A stretch of DNA of 64,000 bases. Source: CAVQJU01 sp963729215. Lineage in GTDB: Bacteria; Acidobacteriota; Vicinamibacteria; Vicinamibacterales; CAVVIG01. A program made the translations under genes and the position numbers. Under the pieces are notes generated by a model that was not told where the DNA came from, made no database searches, and worked only from the letters and a program-made list of their open reading frames with translations. The DNA lies in the NCBI GenBank assembly GCA_963729215.1, contig CAVSND010000024.1, positions 1-64,000 on the forward strand, given 5' to 3'. Positions 9,628 to 19,577 of this stretch are shown in pieces. Every line of letters begins with the position of its first letter. Position 1 is the first letter of the stretch.

Positions 9628-11953
9628 GCGATAACCGTGTCCGACGTCAATCGCCGCGAGTTTCTCGCGACCGTCGCCGCCGCCCAGGGAGCCTTCGTGC
9701 TCGGCTTCTGGGTGCCGAGAAGGCGGACGCGCAGGCCGAGCCCGGCGCCGTCTGGTACGAGGATCCCGCGATGCCGGAGATCAACGCCTGGATCGTCATC
9801 TGCGCCGGACGACACCGTGACGATCCGCATCGCGCAGACCGAGCTCGGCCAGGGCGTCTGGACCTCGAACGCGATGATGGTCTGCGAAGAGTTGCAGTGC
9901 GACTGGATAGAAGGTCCGCCCGAATACGCGTCCGCCAATCGCGACGCGCGAGAAGGCGCCCGAGTGGACACTCAACGTCATGGGCAATGGCGCCACCGAT
10001 CCCAAGGGCGGCGGCGAACCGGGGTTCGGGAATCGCGACCGACCGGCGTGTATCGGCATTCCCGACAGTCTCTATCGGCGCATGCGGACCAACGCGGCAT
10101 CGTCGGTAAAGGACGGCCGCTACTACCTGCAGCTGGCCGGAGCCGAAGCGCGCGAGCGACTGCTGCTGGCCGCCGCCGCAGCTATGGAACGTGCCCGTCG
10201 CCGAACTGACGCGCAAGGACAGCGTCATCACGCATGCCCCGAGCGGCCGTACGACGACGTACGGAAGATTGCCGAGCGCGCCGCCGACACGCCGCATCCG
10301 AATCCCGAGACGATCGCGATCAAGCCGCCCGACAAGTGGACGCTGATGGGCACCGAGCAGAAGAACCTCGACGTGCCGCAAGGTCACCGGGCAAGACGGT
10401 ATACGGCATCGACATCCGCGTGCCCGGCATGAAGTGGGCGGCGGTGAAGGCGTGCCCGGTCTACGGCGGCGACGTGAAGAGCTACAACTTCGACGCGATC
10501 CGCGCGATGCCCGGCGTGCGCTCCGCCGTGCAGTTCCCGATTCCGGATCCGGCGCTGGCCGCGGCCGCATCTTCAGCGGCGGCGTCGCCGTGATTGCCGA
10601 CAATTGGTATCAGGCGAAGACTGCGCTCGACCGGATGCCGATCGAGTGGGACATCCGCCGAGCTCGCGGCGTTCAACACGGCGAACATGCACGAGGCGCT
10701 GCTGGCCGCGCTCGAGCGGCCGGGCAAAGTCCGCGTCAACCAGGGCAATGTTGATGCGGCATTCGCTCGGCGGCCAAAATCGTCGAAGCCACCTACCGAC
10801 GCCGTACCTGCCGCGCGCGCGCATGGAGCCCGGCAACGCGACGGTGCTCGTCACCAGACAATCGCGTGGACATCTGGATCGGTGATCAGAGCCCGCAGGA
10901 AACGCGTTACAGCGCGTCGAAGATCACGGGCTTCCCCGATCAGAACGTCTACCTGCACATGTGCCACCTTGGCGGCGGCTTCGGCCGCAACGGCAATGGT
11001 CCGCAGGCCGAGCAGGCCATCATGATTGCGAACGCGAACCGCGGCATGCCGATCCAGATGCTCTGGACCCGCGAAGAGGACTTCGTCGGCACGACGTACC
11101 GTGCCATGGGCGTGGCACGCCTCAAGGCCGCGCTCGACGCCGACGGCTGGCCAATCGCGCTCGAGTGCGCACCGCGATGCAGGAGGGCGGGTTCGGACCC
11201 GAAGCCTCGTTCGACGTCACGTCGCGCTACTACGTGCCGAACTATCGCTTCTCGAATCACACGACGAAATTCCATGTGCCCGTCGGCACGCGGCGCGGCG
11301 TCGGCCAGGCCGCGCACGAGTTCTATCGCGAGAGTTTCATCGACGAGCTCGCGCACGCGGCCGGCAAGGATCCGTATCGTATCGCCGCGAACTCATCGCC
11401 CGCACAACCTCCCCTACAAGGACGACATGATCAAGCGCGCTCGACATGGCCGCCGAGATGTCGGGCTGGGGAACGCCGCTCCGCAGGGCAAGGCGCGCGC
11501 GATTGCCCTCGAGGAACGCGGCGCGGAAGGCCATCGCATGGCGACGATCAGCGCCATGGTCCATACCGTGTCGCTAAGTCCCGAAGGCAAGCTGCAGCTG
11601 GAACGCGTGGACGTCGCGCACGAGACGGGGTTCGGACTGGTCAATCCACTTTCAGTCAAGAAGCAGCTCGAAGGCCAGATCACCTGGTTCTACAACGACG
11701 CGATGCACCAGGCGAACACGATCAAGGACGGGCACGTCGTCGAGAACAACTTCAATACGTTTCCTGTTTCCCGCATCGACGAGGACCCTCCCGAGATCAA
11801 CATCCGCTTCTTCAAGACCGGGCACTGGCTGCTCGGCATGGGCCACGACCGCGCCACTTCGGTCCAGTCCGCGATCGGCGATGCGATCTTCCAGATTACC
11901 GGCAAACGCTTCCGCGACTGCCTTACGGCGACCACGATCTCCGCTGGGGCTGA
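9624..11953 (+). CDS. Molybdopterin-binding large subunit, isoquinoline 1-oxidoreductase type, frameshifted
   Basis: Catalytic subunit binding the molybdopterin cofactor, about 750 residues. It starts with a Tat-type leader (VNRREFLATVAAAQGAFVLG), so the heterodimer is probably exported folded. Recognisable blocks are IRIAQTELGQGVWTSNAMMV, MGNGATDPKGGG-like sequence near 9980, VTGKTVYGIDIRVPGM, PRARMEPGNATV, HLGGGFGRNGNG (cofactor loop) and HVVENNFNTFPVSRIDE. ATG at 9624 overlaps the small-subunit stop. An extra C near 9637 and about ten other indels break it. The end near 11953 follows LPYGDHDLRWG, the usual terminus. The oxidised substrate (aldehyde or N-heterocycle) cannot be told. Confidence 0.85.
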
Positions 11954-11962
11954 CAAAGCCGG

Positions 11963-12918
11963 TCACTTGTTGAAGACGCCCGTCCACTCCTGCACGCGCT
12001 GATGTCCTTCGGCGACTTGCGCGGTCGTCATTTTCATGAGGAGGGTTTCACGGAGCGCGGTGTATTTGAGCTGGCGCTCGTCAAATGAATGGGCCTCCGC
12101 GAGCTCGACCCATTTATACGCCTCGATATCGTCGGCCATCACGCCGTCGCCGTTGAAGTAGGCGACGGCCAGGTTGAAGAGGGCGCTGGTGTTCCCTCCC
12201 AGGGCGGCGCGGCGCCACCACTGCACGGCTCAGTGGGATCGCGCGCCACGCCCTGGCCGTTCTGGCACATGAAACCCAGGTTCTCGACTGCGCCTGGGCC
12301 TGTCCCTGATCGGCGGCAAGACGATACCAATGGAGCGCCTGCGCGAAGTCCAGCGGAGCGCCTTCGCCCTGGTGGTAGGCCTGCCCGAGATGATTTTGCG
12401 CGACGACGTTTCCCTGGTCCGCCGCCTTGCGCCACCAGCGCACGGCCTCGGTGGCGTTTAACGCGATGCCCTCGCCGTCCTCGGACGCTTCGCCGAGGTG
12501 CAACTGGGCGGTTGGATCGCCCTGATCGGCGGCTCGCCGATACCAGGCGACCGCGGTGGCGCCGTTCCTCGGAACACCAACGCCGGTCTGATACGCCGTC
12601 GCCAGGTTGAGTTCCGCCAGCACGTGACCCTGTTCGGCCCGCGCGCCGCCACCATTCGACCGCCTGCGCCATGTCCTGCGGGACACCGTCGCCGGTGGTG
12701 TACTGCCCACCGAGAGCGAACTGGGCAGCCGCATCGCCCTGCTCCGCCGCCTCGCGCTGCGGCGTCGCCACCGGATCGAGCGCCGCCGAGGACTGTTCAG
12801 TCGGCGGTCCGAGTGGCGGCCGCCTGACGTCGTCGAACGCCGCGGCCGCCGGGAGGCTCGCCGCGAGCCCACCCGCCATCACCATCGCGAAGACGATCGA
12901 CGTTCGCGTATGACCCAT
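11963..12918 (-). CDS. Sel1-repeat (SLR/TPR-like) exported protein
   Basis: About 315 residues with a signal peptide (IVFAMVMAGGLAASLPAAAAF) followed by tandem 36-residue Sel1 repeats. Copies begin with AAEQGDAAAQFALGGQYTTG, AEQGHVLAELNLATAY, AADQGDPTAQLHLGEA, AADQGNVVAQNHLGQAY and AALGGNTSALFNLAVAY. Such repeats form alpha-solenoids used for protein-protein contacts in the periplasm. ATG at 12918 is preceded by AGAGGAGAACGCG, a good ribosome site. Indels near 12660 and 12240-12300 shift frame. The gene converges tail to tail with the molybdenum hydroxylase 10 bases away. Confidence 0.8.
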
Positions 12919-12954
12919 CGCGTTCTCCTCTGCGGAGTATTTTAGCCGTTCCGC

Positions 12955-13474
12955 TCAGTCCTGCGGCGACACATTGCGCGACACGATCACCCATTGGCCG
13001 TTCACGCGCGCGACATCGTCAACGCTGCGGCCGACGCCGACCACGCGCAGCGGCACGGCGGCCCCGCCGGCCGCAATCGCGGTGATGCAGTACGCCTCGA
13101 TGCGGGCGTGGTCCTTGTCCGTGAACTGGATCCGCTCGTTCGCCGACATGTGATACATCGGCGGGCGCTTCGGTTCGCCCTTGGCCTGCGCGTCCATCTG
13201 CCGTGGCGGGAGATCTGCGATCATTGTTTGAGCGCGTCGCGGCCTTTGGTGGGATTTCCGCCGGCGCTGAACTGGCCGTCGGGCGTGTACGTGAACGTGC
13301 AAACGCCTCGGCGTCGTTCGTGTCGAGCGCGCGCGCGCAGCGCCACATCAAGTCTTCGATTTCGGCGTGGTCCCGCACTTCCCGCAGGACGTCGTTGTCG
13401 CTCTTCGAAGCCGAAAAGACGACCCCGGCAGTGAGGATGAGACCCATCAATACGCCCGCTGCGAACTTCTTCAT
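12955..13474 (-). CDS. Exported SnoaL/NTF2-like protein
   Basis: About 172 residues: signal peptide FAAGVLMGLILTAGVVFSAS, then a single NTF2-fold domain. Its opening VRDHAEIEDLMWRCARALDT and the following TFTYTPDGQFSAGG are characteristic of SnoaL-like proteins with ketosteroid-isomerase or dehydratase-like folds. The C-terminal strands include YHMSANERIQFTDKDHARI and VNGQWVIVSRNVSP. Single-base indels near 13308 and 13222 break it into three frames. Start chosen at ATG 13474. No catalytic function can be assigned from sequence alone. It is divergent from msrQ, with 58 bases between starts. Confidence 0.75.
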
Positions 13475-13532
13475 GGCGCCTCCCTTCGAGGTCGACGGCC
13501 GTGGCACCCTGATGATAGTCTGGCGGAGCATC

Positions 13533-14344
13533 ATGGGACAGAGCGCCCACACGCAAACCCTGTCGGACCGCACGATTCGCTTCGTATTCAAGCTGGCAGT
13601 CTTCGTCCTCAGCCTGCTGCCCATGATGCTGCTCGTCTGGCCCGCCGTGCAGCATATCATACAAACGCAAACCCCTTCAACGCGATCGTCAGGAACACGG
13701 GGTATTGGTCCCTCCGTTTCCTGTGCGTGACCCTGGCGATTACGCCGCTGCGATGGCTCACGGGGTGGCATCGGGCCGTGCGATTTCGCCGGATGATGGG
13801 GCTCTTCGCATTTTTCTATGCGTTGGCGCACGTCGTTGTGTACGTCTTGTTCGATCGGATCGCGGGCCTGGAGGCACCCGAGCGCGCCAGCGCCTGGATC
13901 GCCGCGGGGCGCGTGTTGTCGGCGATCGCGGCGGACGTGGCGCAGCGGCCGTTCTTTCTCGTCGGGCTCATCGCCTTCGTGCTGCTGATCCCGCTGGCGG
14001 CGACCTCCACGAGCGGAATGATCCGCCCGGTCGGGGGGCGGCGGTGGCAGGTGCTGCACCGGTGCGTCTACGCCGCTGCTATCGGCAGCGTCGTGCACAC
14101 CTACTGGCCGCTTCGCGCGGCGCGCTACGAACTGATCCTCGGCTTCATCCTGATCATGCGCGTGTGGCGAGCCTATGCGCGCCACAACTCATCGGTAAAG
14201 CAGTCTATCGAGGCACTGCTCATGAGCTTGGATTCGGGCTGGGGCCTTTACACTAGTATCGGCGTGCGCCCGCGCACGCCAGCTGGCTGCGCGCGACGAG
14301 ACATCGATGCCGACTTCGAGATCCGCCGGTCCTCTCTGGTATAA
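13533..14344 (+). CDS. msrQ: MsrQ-like heme-binding membrane subunit of periplasmic methionine-sulfoxide reductase
   Basis: A ferric-reductase-like transmembrane protein that in known systems passes electrons to the periplasmic molybdoenzyme MsrP. Features: first membrane helix VFVLSLLPMMLLVWPAV, then NPFNAIVRNTGYWSLRFLCV, ITPLRWLTG and the helix-loop RRMMGLFAFFYALAHVVVYV. WQVLHRCVYAAAIGSVVHTYW supplies the second heme His pair. ATG at 13533 follows GGCGGAG. One indel near 13670 separates the first helix from the rest. The frame runs 38 bases into treS, so the last residues may be artefactual; the family usually ends near base 14180. No msrP lies in this window. Confidence 0.8.
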
Positions 14345-15953
14345 GGACGCCGTCTTCTATCAGCTCCACGTCAAGTCGTTCGCCGACAGCAACGGCGACG
14401 GCATCGGCGACTTTCCCGGGCTCACCTCGAAGCTCGATCACCTCGCGTCGCTCGGCGTGGACTGCCTCTGGCTCCAGCCGATGTACCCCTCGCCGTTCAA
14501 GGACGACGGGTATGACATCTCGGACTACACGAGCATCCATCCCAGCTACGGCACGCTGCAGGATTTCGAGCGCTTCCTGACCGAGGCGCACGCCCGCGGG
14601 CTGCGCGTCATCATCGAGCTCGTGCTGAACCACACGTCGGATCAGCACGCATGGTTTCAGGAAGCGCGCAGCTCCACGGACAACCCGCGCCGCGATTGGT
14701 ACGTGTGGAGCGACACCGACGAACGCTATCGCGGCGTTCGCATCATCTTCATCGATACCGAGCTCTCGAACTGGGCCTGGGACCCGGTCTCGAAGGCGTA
14801 CTACTGGCACCGGTTCTTCAGCCATCAGCCGGATCTCAACTACGACAACCCTGCGGTTCGAGAAGAGATCTGGAACGTGATGAAGTTCTGGCTGGACCTC
14901 GGCGTCGACGGGTTTCGCGTCGACGCCGTCCCGTACCTCGTCGAGCGCGAGGGCACGTCGTGCGAGAACCTGCCGGAAACCCACGCCGTGCTGAAGGAAC
15001 TGCGCGCCCGCCTCGACGCGCACTTCACCGACAAGGTGCTGCTGGCCGAGGCCAACATGTGGCCGGAAGACGTCCGCCCGTACTTCGGCGACGGCGACGA
15101 GTTCCACATGTCGTTCCACTTCCCGATCATGCCGCGGATGTTCATGGCGCTGCGGCTCGAGGATCGCAAGCCGCTCATCGACATCATCGAGCGCACGCCG
15201 AGCATCCCCGACTCCTGCCAGTGGGGCATCTTCCTGCGCAACCACGACGAGCTGACGCTCGAGATGGTGACGGAGGTCGAGCGGCAGTACATGTGGGATG
15301 AGTACGCCCAGGATCCGCGGGCCCGCATCAACCTGGGCATCAGGCGCCGGCTCGCGCCGCTCATGGAAGGCGATCGGCGGCGCATCGAGCTGATGAGCGG
15401 CCTGCTCATGTCGCTGCCGGGCAGCCCGATTCTGTACTACGGCGACGAAATCGGCATGGGCGACAACGTCTATCTCGGCGATCGGAACAGCGTGCGCACG
15501 CCGATGCAGTGGAACGGCGGCGTCAACGCCGGCTTTTCATCCGCGGATCCCGAACGCCTGTGGCTGCCGCTCATCTCGAACGCCCTGTACGGCTATCAGG
15601 CCGTCAACGTCGACTCCCAGCAGCGGAACCCGACCTCGCTCCTCAACTGGACGCGGCGCCTCATCGAGGTGCGGCGTTCGACGCGCGTGTTCGGCCGCGG
15701 GTCGATCGAATTCCTGAAGCCCGACAATCACCGCGTGCTGGCGTTCACGCGAACGCTCGGGCGGGAAAGCGTGCTGGCGGTCAACAACCTCGCGGGAACC
15801 GCGCAGGCGGTGGAGCTCGACCTGTCCCGGTTCGCCGGCGCCATCCCGGTCGAGATGTTCGGCGCCAGCGTCTTCCCGCGAATCAGCCACGAACCCTACG
15901 TCATGATGATGGGGCCGTACAACTTTTACTGGTTCCGGCTGCGTTGGCTGTAG
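14307..15953 (+). CDS. treS: Trehalose synthase (maltose alpha-D-glucosyltransferase)
   Basis: GH13 enzyme that interconverts maltose and trehalose in the cytoplasm. 548 residues, the normal single-domain length without a fused maltokinase. The barrel opens with WYKDAVFYQLHVKSFADSNG. Catalytic residues are visible: nucleophile D206 in GFRVDAVPYL, acid/base E248 in LLAEANMW, and D314 in FLRNHDEL. The C-terminal beta domain ends PYNFYWFRLRWL. The frame is intact. It opens a cluster with a glycosyltransferase 14 bases downstream, an MscS-like protein and malQ, so glycogen- or maltose-derived trehalose formation is the likely role. Confidence 0.95.
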   Translation: MPTSRSAGPLWYKDAVFYQLHVKSFADSNGDGIGDFPGLTSKLDHLASLGVDCLWLQPMYPSPFKDDGYDISDYTSIHPSYGTLQDFERFLTEAHARGLRVIIELVLNHTSDQHAWFQEARSSTDNPRRDWYVWSDTDERYRGVRIIFIDTELSNWAWDPVSKAYYWHRFFSHQPDLNYDNPAVREEIWNVMKFWLDLGVDGFRVDAVPYLVEREGTSCENLPETHAVLKELRARLDAHFTDKVLLAEANMWPEDVRPYFGDGDEFHMSFHFPIMPRMFMALRLEDRKPLIDIIERTPSIPDSCQWGIFLRNHDELTLEMVTEVERQYMWDEYAQDPRARINLGIRRRLAPLMEGDRRRIELMSGLLMSLPGSPILYYGDEIGMGDNVYLGDRNSVRTPMQWNGGVNAGFSSADPERLWLPLISNALYGYQAVNVDSQQRNPTSLLNWTRRLIEVRRSTRVFGRGSIEFLKPDNHRVLAFTRTLGRESVLAVNNLAGTAQAVELDLSRFAGAIPVEMFGASVFPRISHEPYVMMMGPYNFYWFRLRWL

Positions 15954-15967
15954 AAACGACAGGCAGG

Positions 15968-17287
15968 ATGGCGACGACCGACAACCGCCCGATCGCGGCC
16001 GAGAACACGGTGGAGAACGGCAGTGCGCTCTCCGACGCCCTGCTCCGGCAGCTGATCGCCGTCGGCCAGGTGGACATCCTGGTCGGCCTGCCGACCTTGA
16101 ACAATGCCGCGACGATCCTCGACGTCGTCCGCGCGATTCACGTGTGCTTCACGCGCGACTTTCCCCGCCTGCGGACGGTGATGATCAATTCCGACGGCGG
16201 CTCCACCGACGGCACGCCGGAGATGATTCGTACGGCGTCCTTCACCGAGGAGGATGTCGTCCAGACGTCGCACTCCCTGCGAACGCACCATCGCGTCGTC
16301 GTGCCGTATCACGGCCTGCCGGGAAAGCACGCGGCGCTGCGCACCGTCTTTGCCGCGGGAGAGCTGGCGCAGGCGAAGGTGGTCGTCGTGATCGATCCCA
16401 ACGGTCCCGCGACCACCGCCGAGCGCGTGACCGAGCTGATCGGCCCGATCAGCCGCTCCGACGCGGATTTCCTGGCGCCGCGCTATCGGCGCCATCCTCG
16501 CGACGGCGTCCTCATCACGCAGCTCGTGCGCCCGCTCGTTCGCGCGCTGTACGGCGTCGCGCTCGACGAGCCGCTCGGCGCCGAGTTCGCGTGCTCGGGC
16601 CGTTTCGCGTCGCACTGCCTCGAGCAGGACATCTGGAACCACGACGCGGTGAGGTTCGCCATCGATCTGTGGCTCCGCACCGAGGCCATCGCCGAGCGGT
16701 TCACCGTCGGCCAGATCTGGCGTCCGGCCACGACGGCCGCGGGCGCGCGGACCACGCTTCGGGAGGCGGTGCACCAGGTCGGCCTGTCGCTCGGCGAGAG
16801 CCTGCGCGCGCACGAGTCGTTCTGGATGAAGGCCGGCGGCATCACGACGCTGCACACGTGGGGCACCGACCCGATGGTGGCCCCCGACGTCGTCGCATGG
16901 GACTACCAGGCCCTCGCCGAGCAGGCGCGTCACGACATCAGCCAGATCGAGGCGCTGCTCCGGGACGTGCTCGAGCCTGGCGTGGTCGCCCAGGTCCTGG
17001 ACGACAAGGCCGGCGCCGGCGTGCCGCTCCAGGACGAGCTGTGGGTGAGGATTGTGTATGCGTTCGCCGCCGGGGCGCGGCAGAGGCGCATCGGCGTCGA
17101 GCAGCTCGCCGACATGTTCACGCCGCTCTACATGTGGCGCGCGGCGGCGTTCGCGTCGCACACCGCGCTCGAATCTCCCGTCGTGGTGCAGGCAAGGCTC
17201 GACTCGCTCTGCAAGACGTTCGAACGGCTGAAACCAGTGCTCGTCGCCAAGGGCCGACTGGTCGGCCAAAGCGTGAGGTCACGATGA
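15968..17287 (+). CDS. GT-A glycosyltransferase resembling glucosylglycerate/mannosylglycerate synthases
   Basis: 439 residues, intact. The N-terminal Rossmann-like half has VDILVGLPTLNNAATILDVV and the nucleotide-sugar loop INSDGGSTDGTPE (about residues 73-85). PGKHAALRTVFAAGE and VVVVIDPNGP follow, then DADFLAPRYRRHPRDGVLI and YGVALDEPLGAEFACSGR. This order matches glycosyltransferases that make glucosylglycerate or mannosylglycerate from a nucleotide sugar. A helical C-terminal domain of about 170 residues follows. Being between treS and an MscS-like channel supports a compatible-solute role; that is inference, and another acceptor is possible. The stop overlaps the next ATG by ATGA. Confidence 0.7.
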   Translation: MATTDNRPIAAENTVENGSALSDALLRQLIAVGQVDILVGLPTLNNAATILDVVRAIHVCFTRDFPRLRTVMINSDGGSTDGTPEMIRTASFTEEDVVQTSHSLRTHHRVVVPYHGLPGKHAALRTVFAAGELAQAKVVVVIDPNGPATTAERVTELIGPISRSDADFLAPRYRRHPRDGVLITQLVRPLVRALYGVALDEPLGAEFACSGRFASHCLEQDIWNHDAVRFAIDLWLRTEAIAERFTVGQIWRPATTAAGARTTLREAVHQVGLSLGESLRAHESFWMKAGGITTLHTWGTDPMVAPDVVAWDYQALAEQARHDISQIEALLRDVLEPGVVAQVLDDKAGAGVPLQDELWVRIVYAFAAGARQRRIGVEQLADMFTPLYMWRAAAFASHTALESPVVVQARLDSLCKTFERLKPVLVAKGRLVGQSVRSR

Positions 17288-17985
17288 TTCAAGACATCGC
17301 CGACGCGCTGGTCCAATCGTGGCGCAACTTTGCCAGCGCGTTCGTCCTGTTCGTGCCGCAACTGGTCGCCGCGACCATCATCTTCGCCGGAGGACTGGTC
17401 GTCTCGCTCATTGTCCGCCGGGTCGTCCAGCGGCTGCTCGTGTCGCTGCGCTTCGACCGCCTGTCGCTGCGGACCGGCGCCAGCGAGATGCTCCGCAAGG
17501 CCGAGATGCCAACCGCCGACGTGCTCATCGGGAAGATGGTCTTCTGGATCGTCTGGATCGGTTTCATCGTGTCGGCGGTGGACACGCTGCAGCTCAGGCC
17601 GTTTCAGGGACTCGTCGATGAGTTCTTCCGGTTCGTTCCCCGCTTCCTGGTCGCGCTCCTGGTGCTGTCGCTGGCCTTCCTGGTGGCCAACTTCCTCTGG
17701 CGCGCCACGCTGCTGTCGTCGGTCAACGCCGGCCTGCCCGGCGCGCGCCTGCTGAGCGGCGCCCTGCGGGCCCTGGTGATTGCGATCGGCGCCGTGATGG
17801 CCCTCGAACAACTGGGGCTGGGGACGTCCGTCGTGCTGACGGCGTTCGCGATCACGTTCGGCGCGGTGATGCTGGGCCTGGCCATCGCGTTCGGGCTGGG
17901 CGGCCGGGACGCCGCGAAGCAACTGCTCGAGCGGCAGGTCCAGGCCAAGAAGGAACGCGACACCGACGCCGCGCCGCACCTGTAA
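17284..17985 (+). CDS. MscS-like conserved TM-helix membrane protein
   Basis: 233 residues. The membrane helices are LFVPQLVAATIIFAGGLVVS, GKMVFWIVWIGFIVSAVDTL, PRFLVALLVLSLAFLVANFL, GALRALVIAIGAVMALEQL and VLTAFAITFGAVMLGLAIAF, ending in GLGGRDAAKQLLE. The last block is the pore-lining-like TM-helix repeat of small MscS-related (CmpX-type) proteins; the cytoplasmic beta and alpha/beta MscS domains are absent. A role in osmotic release of solutes fits the neighbouring osmolyte genes but is inferred. ATG at 17284 overlaps the glycosyltransferase stop; malQ begins 6 bases after its stop. Confidence 0.8.
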   Translation: MIQDIADALVQSWRNFASAFVLFVPQLVAATIIFAGGLVVSLIVRRVVQRLLVSLRFDRLSLRTGASEMLRKAEMPTADVLIGKMVFWIVWIGFIVSAVDTLQLRPFQGLVDEFFRFVPRFLVALLVLSLAFLVANFLWRATLLSSVNAGLPGARLLSGALRALVIAIGAVMALEQLGLGTSVVLTAFAITFGAVMLGLAIAFGLGGRDAAKQLLERQVQAKKERDTDAAPHL

Positions 17986-17990
17986 CGGCG

Positions 17991-19577
17991 ATGCCGTTCA
18001 GTCGTGCGAGCGGCGTCCTCCTCCACCCGACCTCGCTGCCGGGTCGATTCGGCATCGGGGATCTCGGCCCCGGCGCCTTCGAGTTCATCGAGTTTCTCGC
18101 GTCCGCCGGCCAGCGGCTGTGGCAGGTGCTGCCGCTCGGGCCGACCGGCTACGGCGACTCGCCGTACCAGTGCTTTTCCGCCTTTGCGGGCAATCCGATG
18201 CTCATCAGCCTCGAACGGCTGATCGAGGATGGCCTGCTCACGGAGACCGAGGCGCGCAGCGAGCCGTTCCCGCCAGGCGACGTCGACTTCCCCGCCGTCA
18301 TCGCCCATCGCCGGGCGCTCTGGCCGCGCGTGCTCGATCGCTTCGACGCCGCCGGCGGCGGCGCGATGCGGGATCGGTTCGATCGTTTCTGCCGCGCGCA
18401 GGCGGGCTGGCTGGACGACTTCGCGCTGTTCATGGCCGTCAAGGATGCTCACGGTCAGGCCGCGTGGACGACGTGGGAGCCCGACATCGCGGGGCGCGAT
18501 CCATCGGCGGTCGCGCGGTGGTCGGCGCGCTGCGCCCGGGAGATCCGGCTGCACAAGCTGACGCAGTTTCTGTTCTTCGAGCAGTGGCAGCGTGTGCATG
18601 ACGCCTGCCGGGCGCGATCGATTCAGATCATGGGCGATCTTCCGATCTTCGTCGCGCACGACAGCGCCGACGTCTGGGCGCGCCGCGAGTTGTTCCGCCT
18701 CGACGCCGAAGGCCGGCCGACCGTGCTCGCCGGCGTGCCGCCCGACTATTTCAGCGCGACCGGGCAGTTGTGGGGAAATCCCCACTACCGGTGGGATGTG
18801 CTCGAACGGACCGGATACCGCTGGTGGATCGATCGGTTTCGTGCGCTGCTGGCGATGGTCGATCGCGTCCGCATCGATCATTTCCGCGGCTTCGAGGCGT
18901 CGTGGGAAGTGCCGGCGGACTCGTCCACGGCCATACGAGGCGAGTGGGTGAAAGGGCCGGGCGCGTCGCTCTTCGAGGCGGTGCAAGCCGCGCTGAACAC
19001 GGAACGGCTTCCCGTTGTCGCCGAGAACCTCGGCGTCATCACGCCGGAAGTGGAGGCGCTGCGCGAGGCGCTGGGATTCCCGGGGATGGCGATCCTCCAG
19101 TTCGCGTTCGGCAACGACGCCCACGCGGACGATTTCAAGCCCCACAACTATCCGCGAAACCTCGTCGTCTACACCGGCACGCACGACAACGACACCACCG
19201 TGGGCTGGTGGACCGGCGCAGCCGGGCACAGCACGCGATCGGACGACGAGATCGAACGCGAGCGCGAGCTCGCCCGCCGCTATCTGGGGCTCGACGGGCG
19301 GGACGTGCACTGGGAGTTCATCCGCGCGGCGCTGGGATCGGTCGCGGATACGGCGATCGTTCCAGCGCAGGACCTGCTGGGCCTGGGCAGCGACGCGCGC
19401 ATGAACCGGCCCGGCACCATCAGCGGCAACTGGCGATGGCGGCTGGTTCCCGGTCAGCTGACCCTCGAGACGGCTCGAAAGCTCGCGGTGATGGCCGAGA
19501 CGTACAGGCCGGGCCTGACCCCCGACCGGTCTCCGCTCTTATCTCACGCCGCTGTGTCCGCGGAGAGGGCGCTGTAG
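17991..19577 (+). CDS. malQ: 4-alpha-glucanotransferase (amylomaltase)
   Basis: GH77 enzyme that disproportionates malto-oligosaccharides, feeding maltose and glucose to central metabolism. 528 residues, normal length. Family blocks are SGVLLHPTSLPGRFGIGDLG, LPLGPTGYGDSPYQ, MGDLPIFVAHDSADVWA and GNPHYRWD. Catalytic residues visible: D296 in RIDHFRGFE, E345 in VAENLGVITPEV and D399 in TGTHDNDTTVGWW. Last gene of the treS cluster; together the enzymes could turn glycogen-derived glucans into maltose and then trehalose. The 3' end overlaps a convergent small ORF by 34 bases. Confidence 0.95.
   Translation: MPFSRASGVLLHPTSLPGRFGIGDLGPGAFEFIEFLASAGQRLWQVLPLGPTGYGDSPYQCFSAFAGNPMLISLERLIEDGLLTETEARSEPFPPGDVDFPAVIAHRRALWPRVLDRFDAAGGGAMRDRFDRFCRAQAGWLDDFALFMAVKDAHGQAAWTTWEPDIAGRDPSAVARWSARCAREIRLHKLTQFLFFEQWQRVHDACRARSIQIMGDLPIFVAHDSADVWARRELFRLDAEGRPTVLAGVPPDYFSATGQLWGNPHYRWDVLERTGYRWWIDRFRALLAMVDRVRIDHFRGFEASWEVPADSSTAIRGEWVKGPGASLFEAVQAALNTERLPVVAENLGVITPEVEALREALGFPGMAILQFAFGNDAHADDFKPHNYPRNLVVYTGTHDNDTTVGWWTGAAGHSTRSDDEIERERELARRYLGLDGRDVHWEFIRAALGSVADTAIVPAQDLLGLGSDARMNRPGTISGNWRWRLVPGQLTLETARKLAVMAETYRPGLTPDRSPLLSHAAVSAERAL

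Noticed and set aside
17604..19310. 568-residue open frame on the minus strand
   Set aside because: Antisense to malQ and the MscS-like gene, no recognisable domain.
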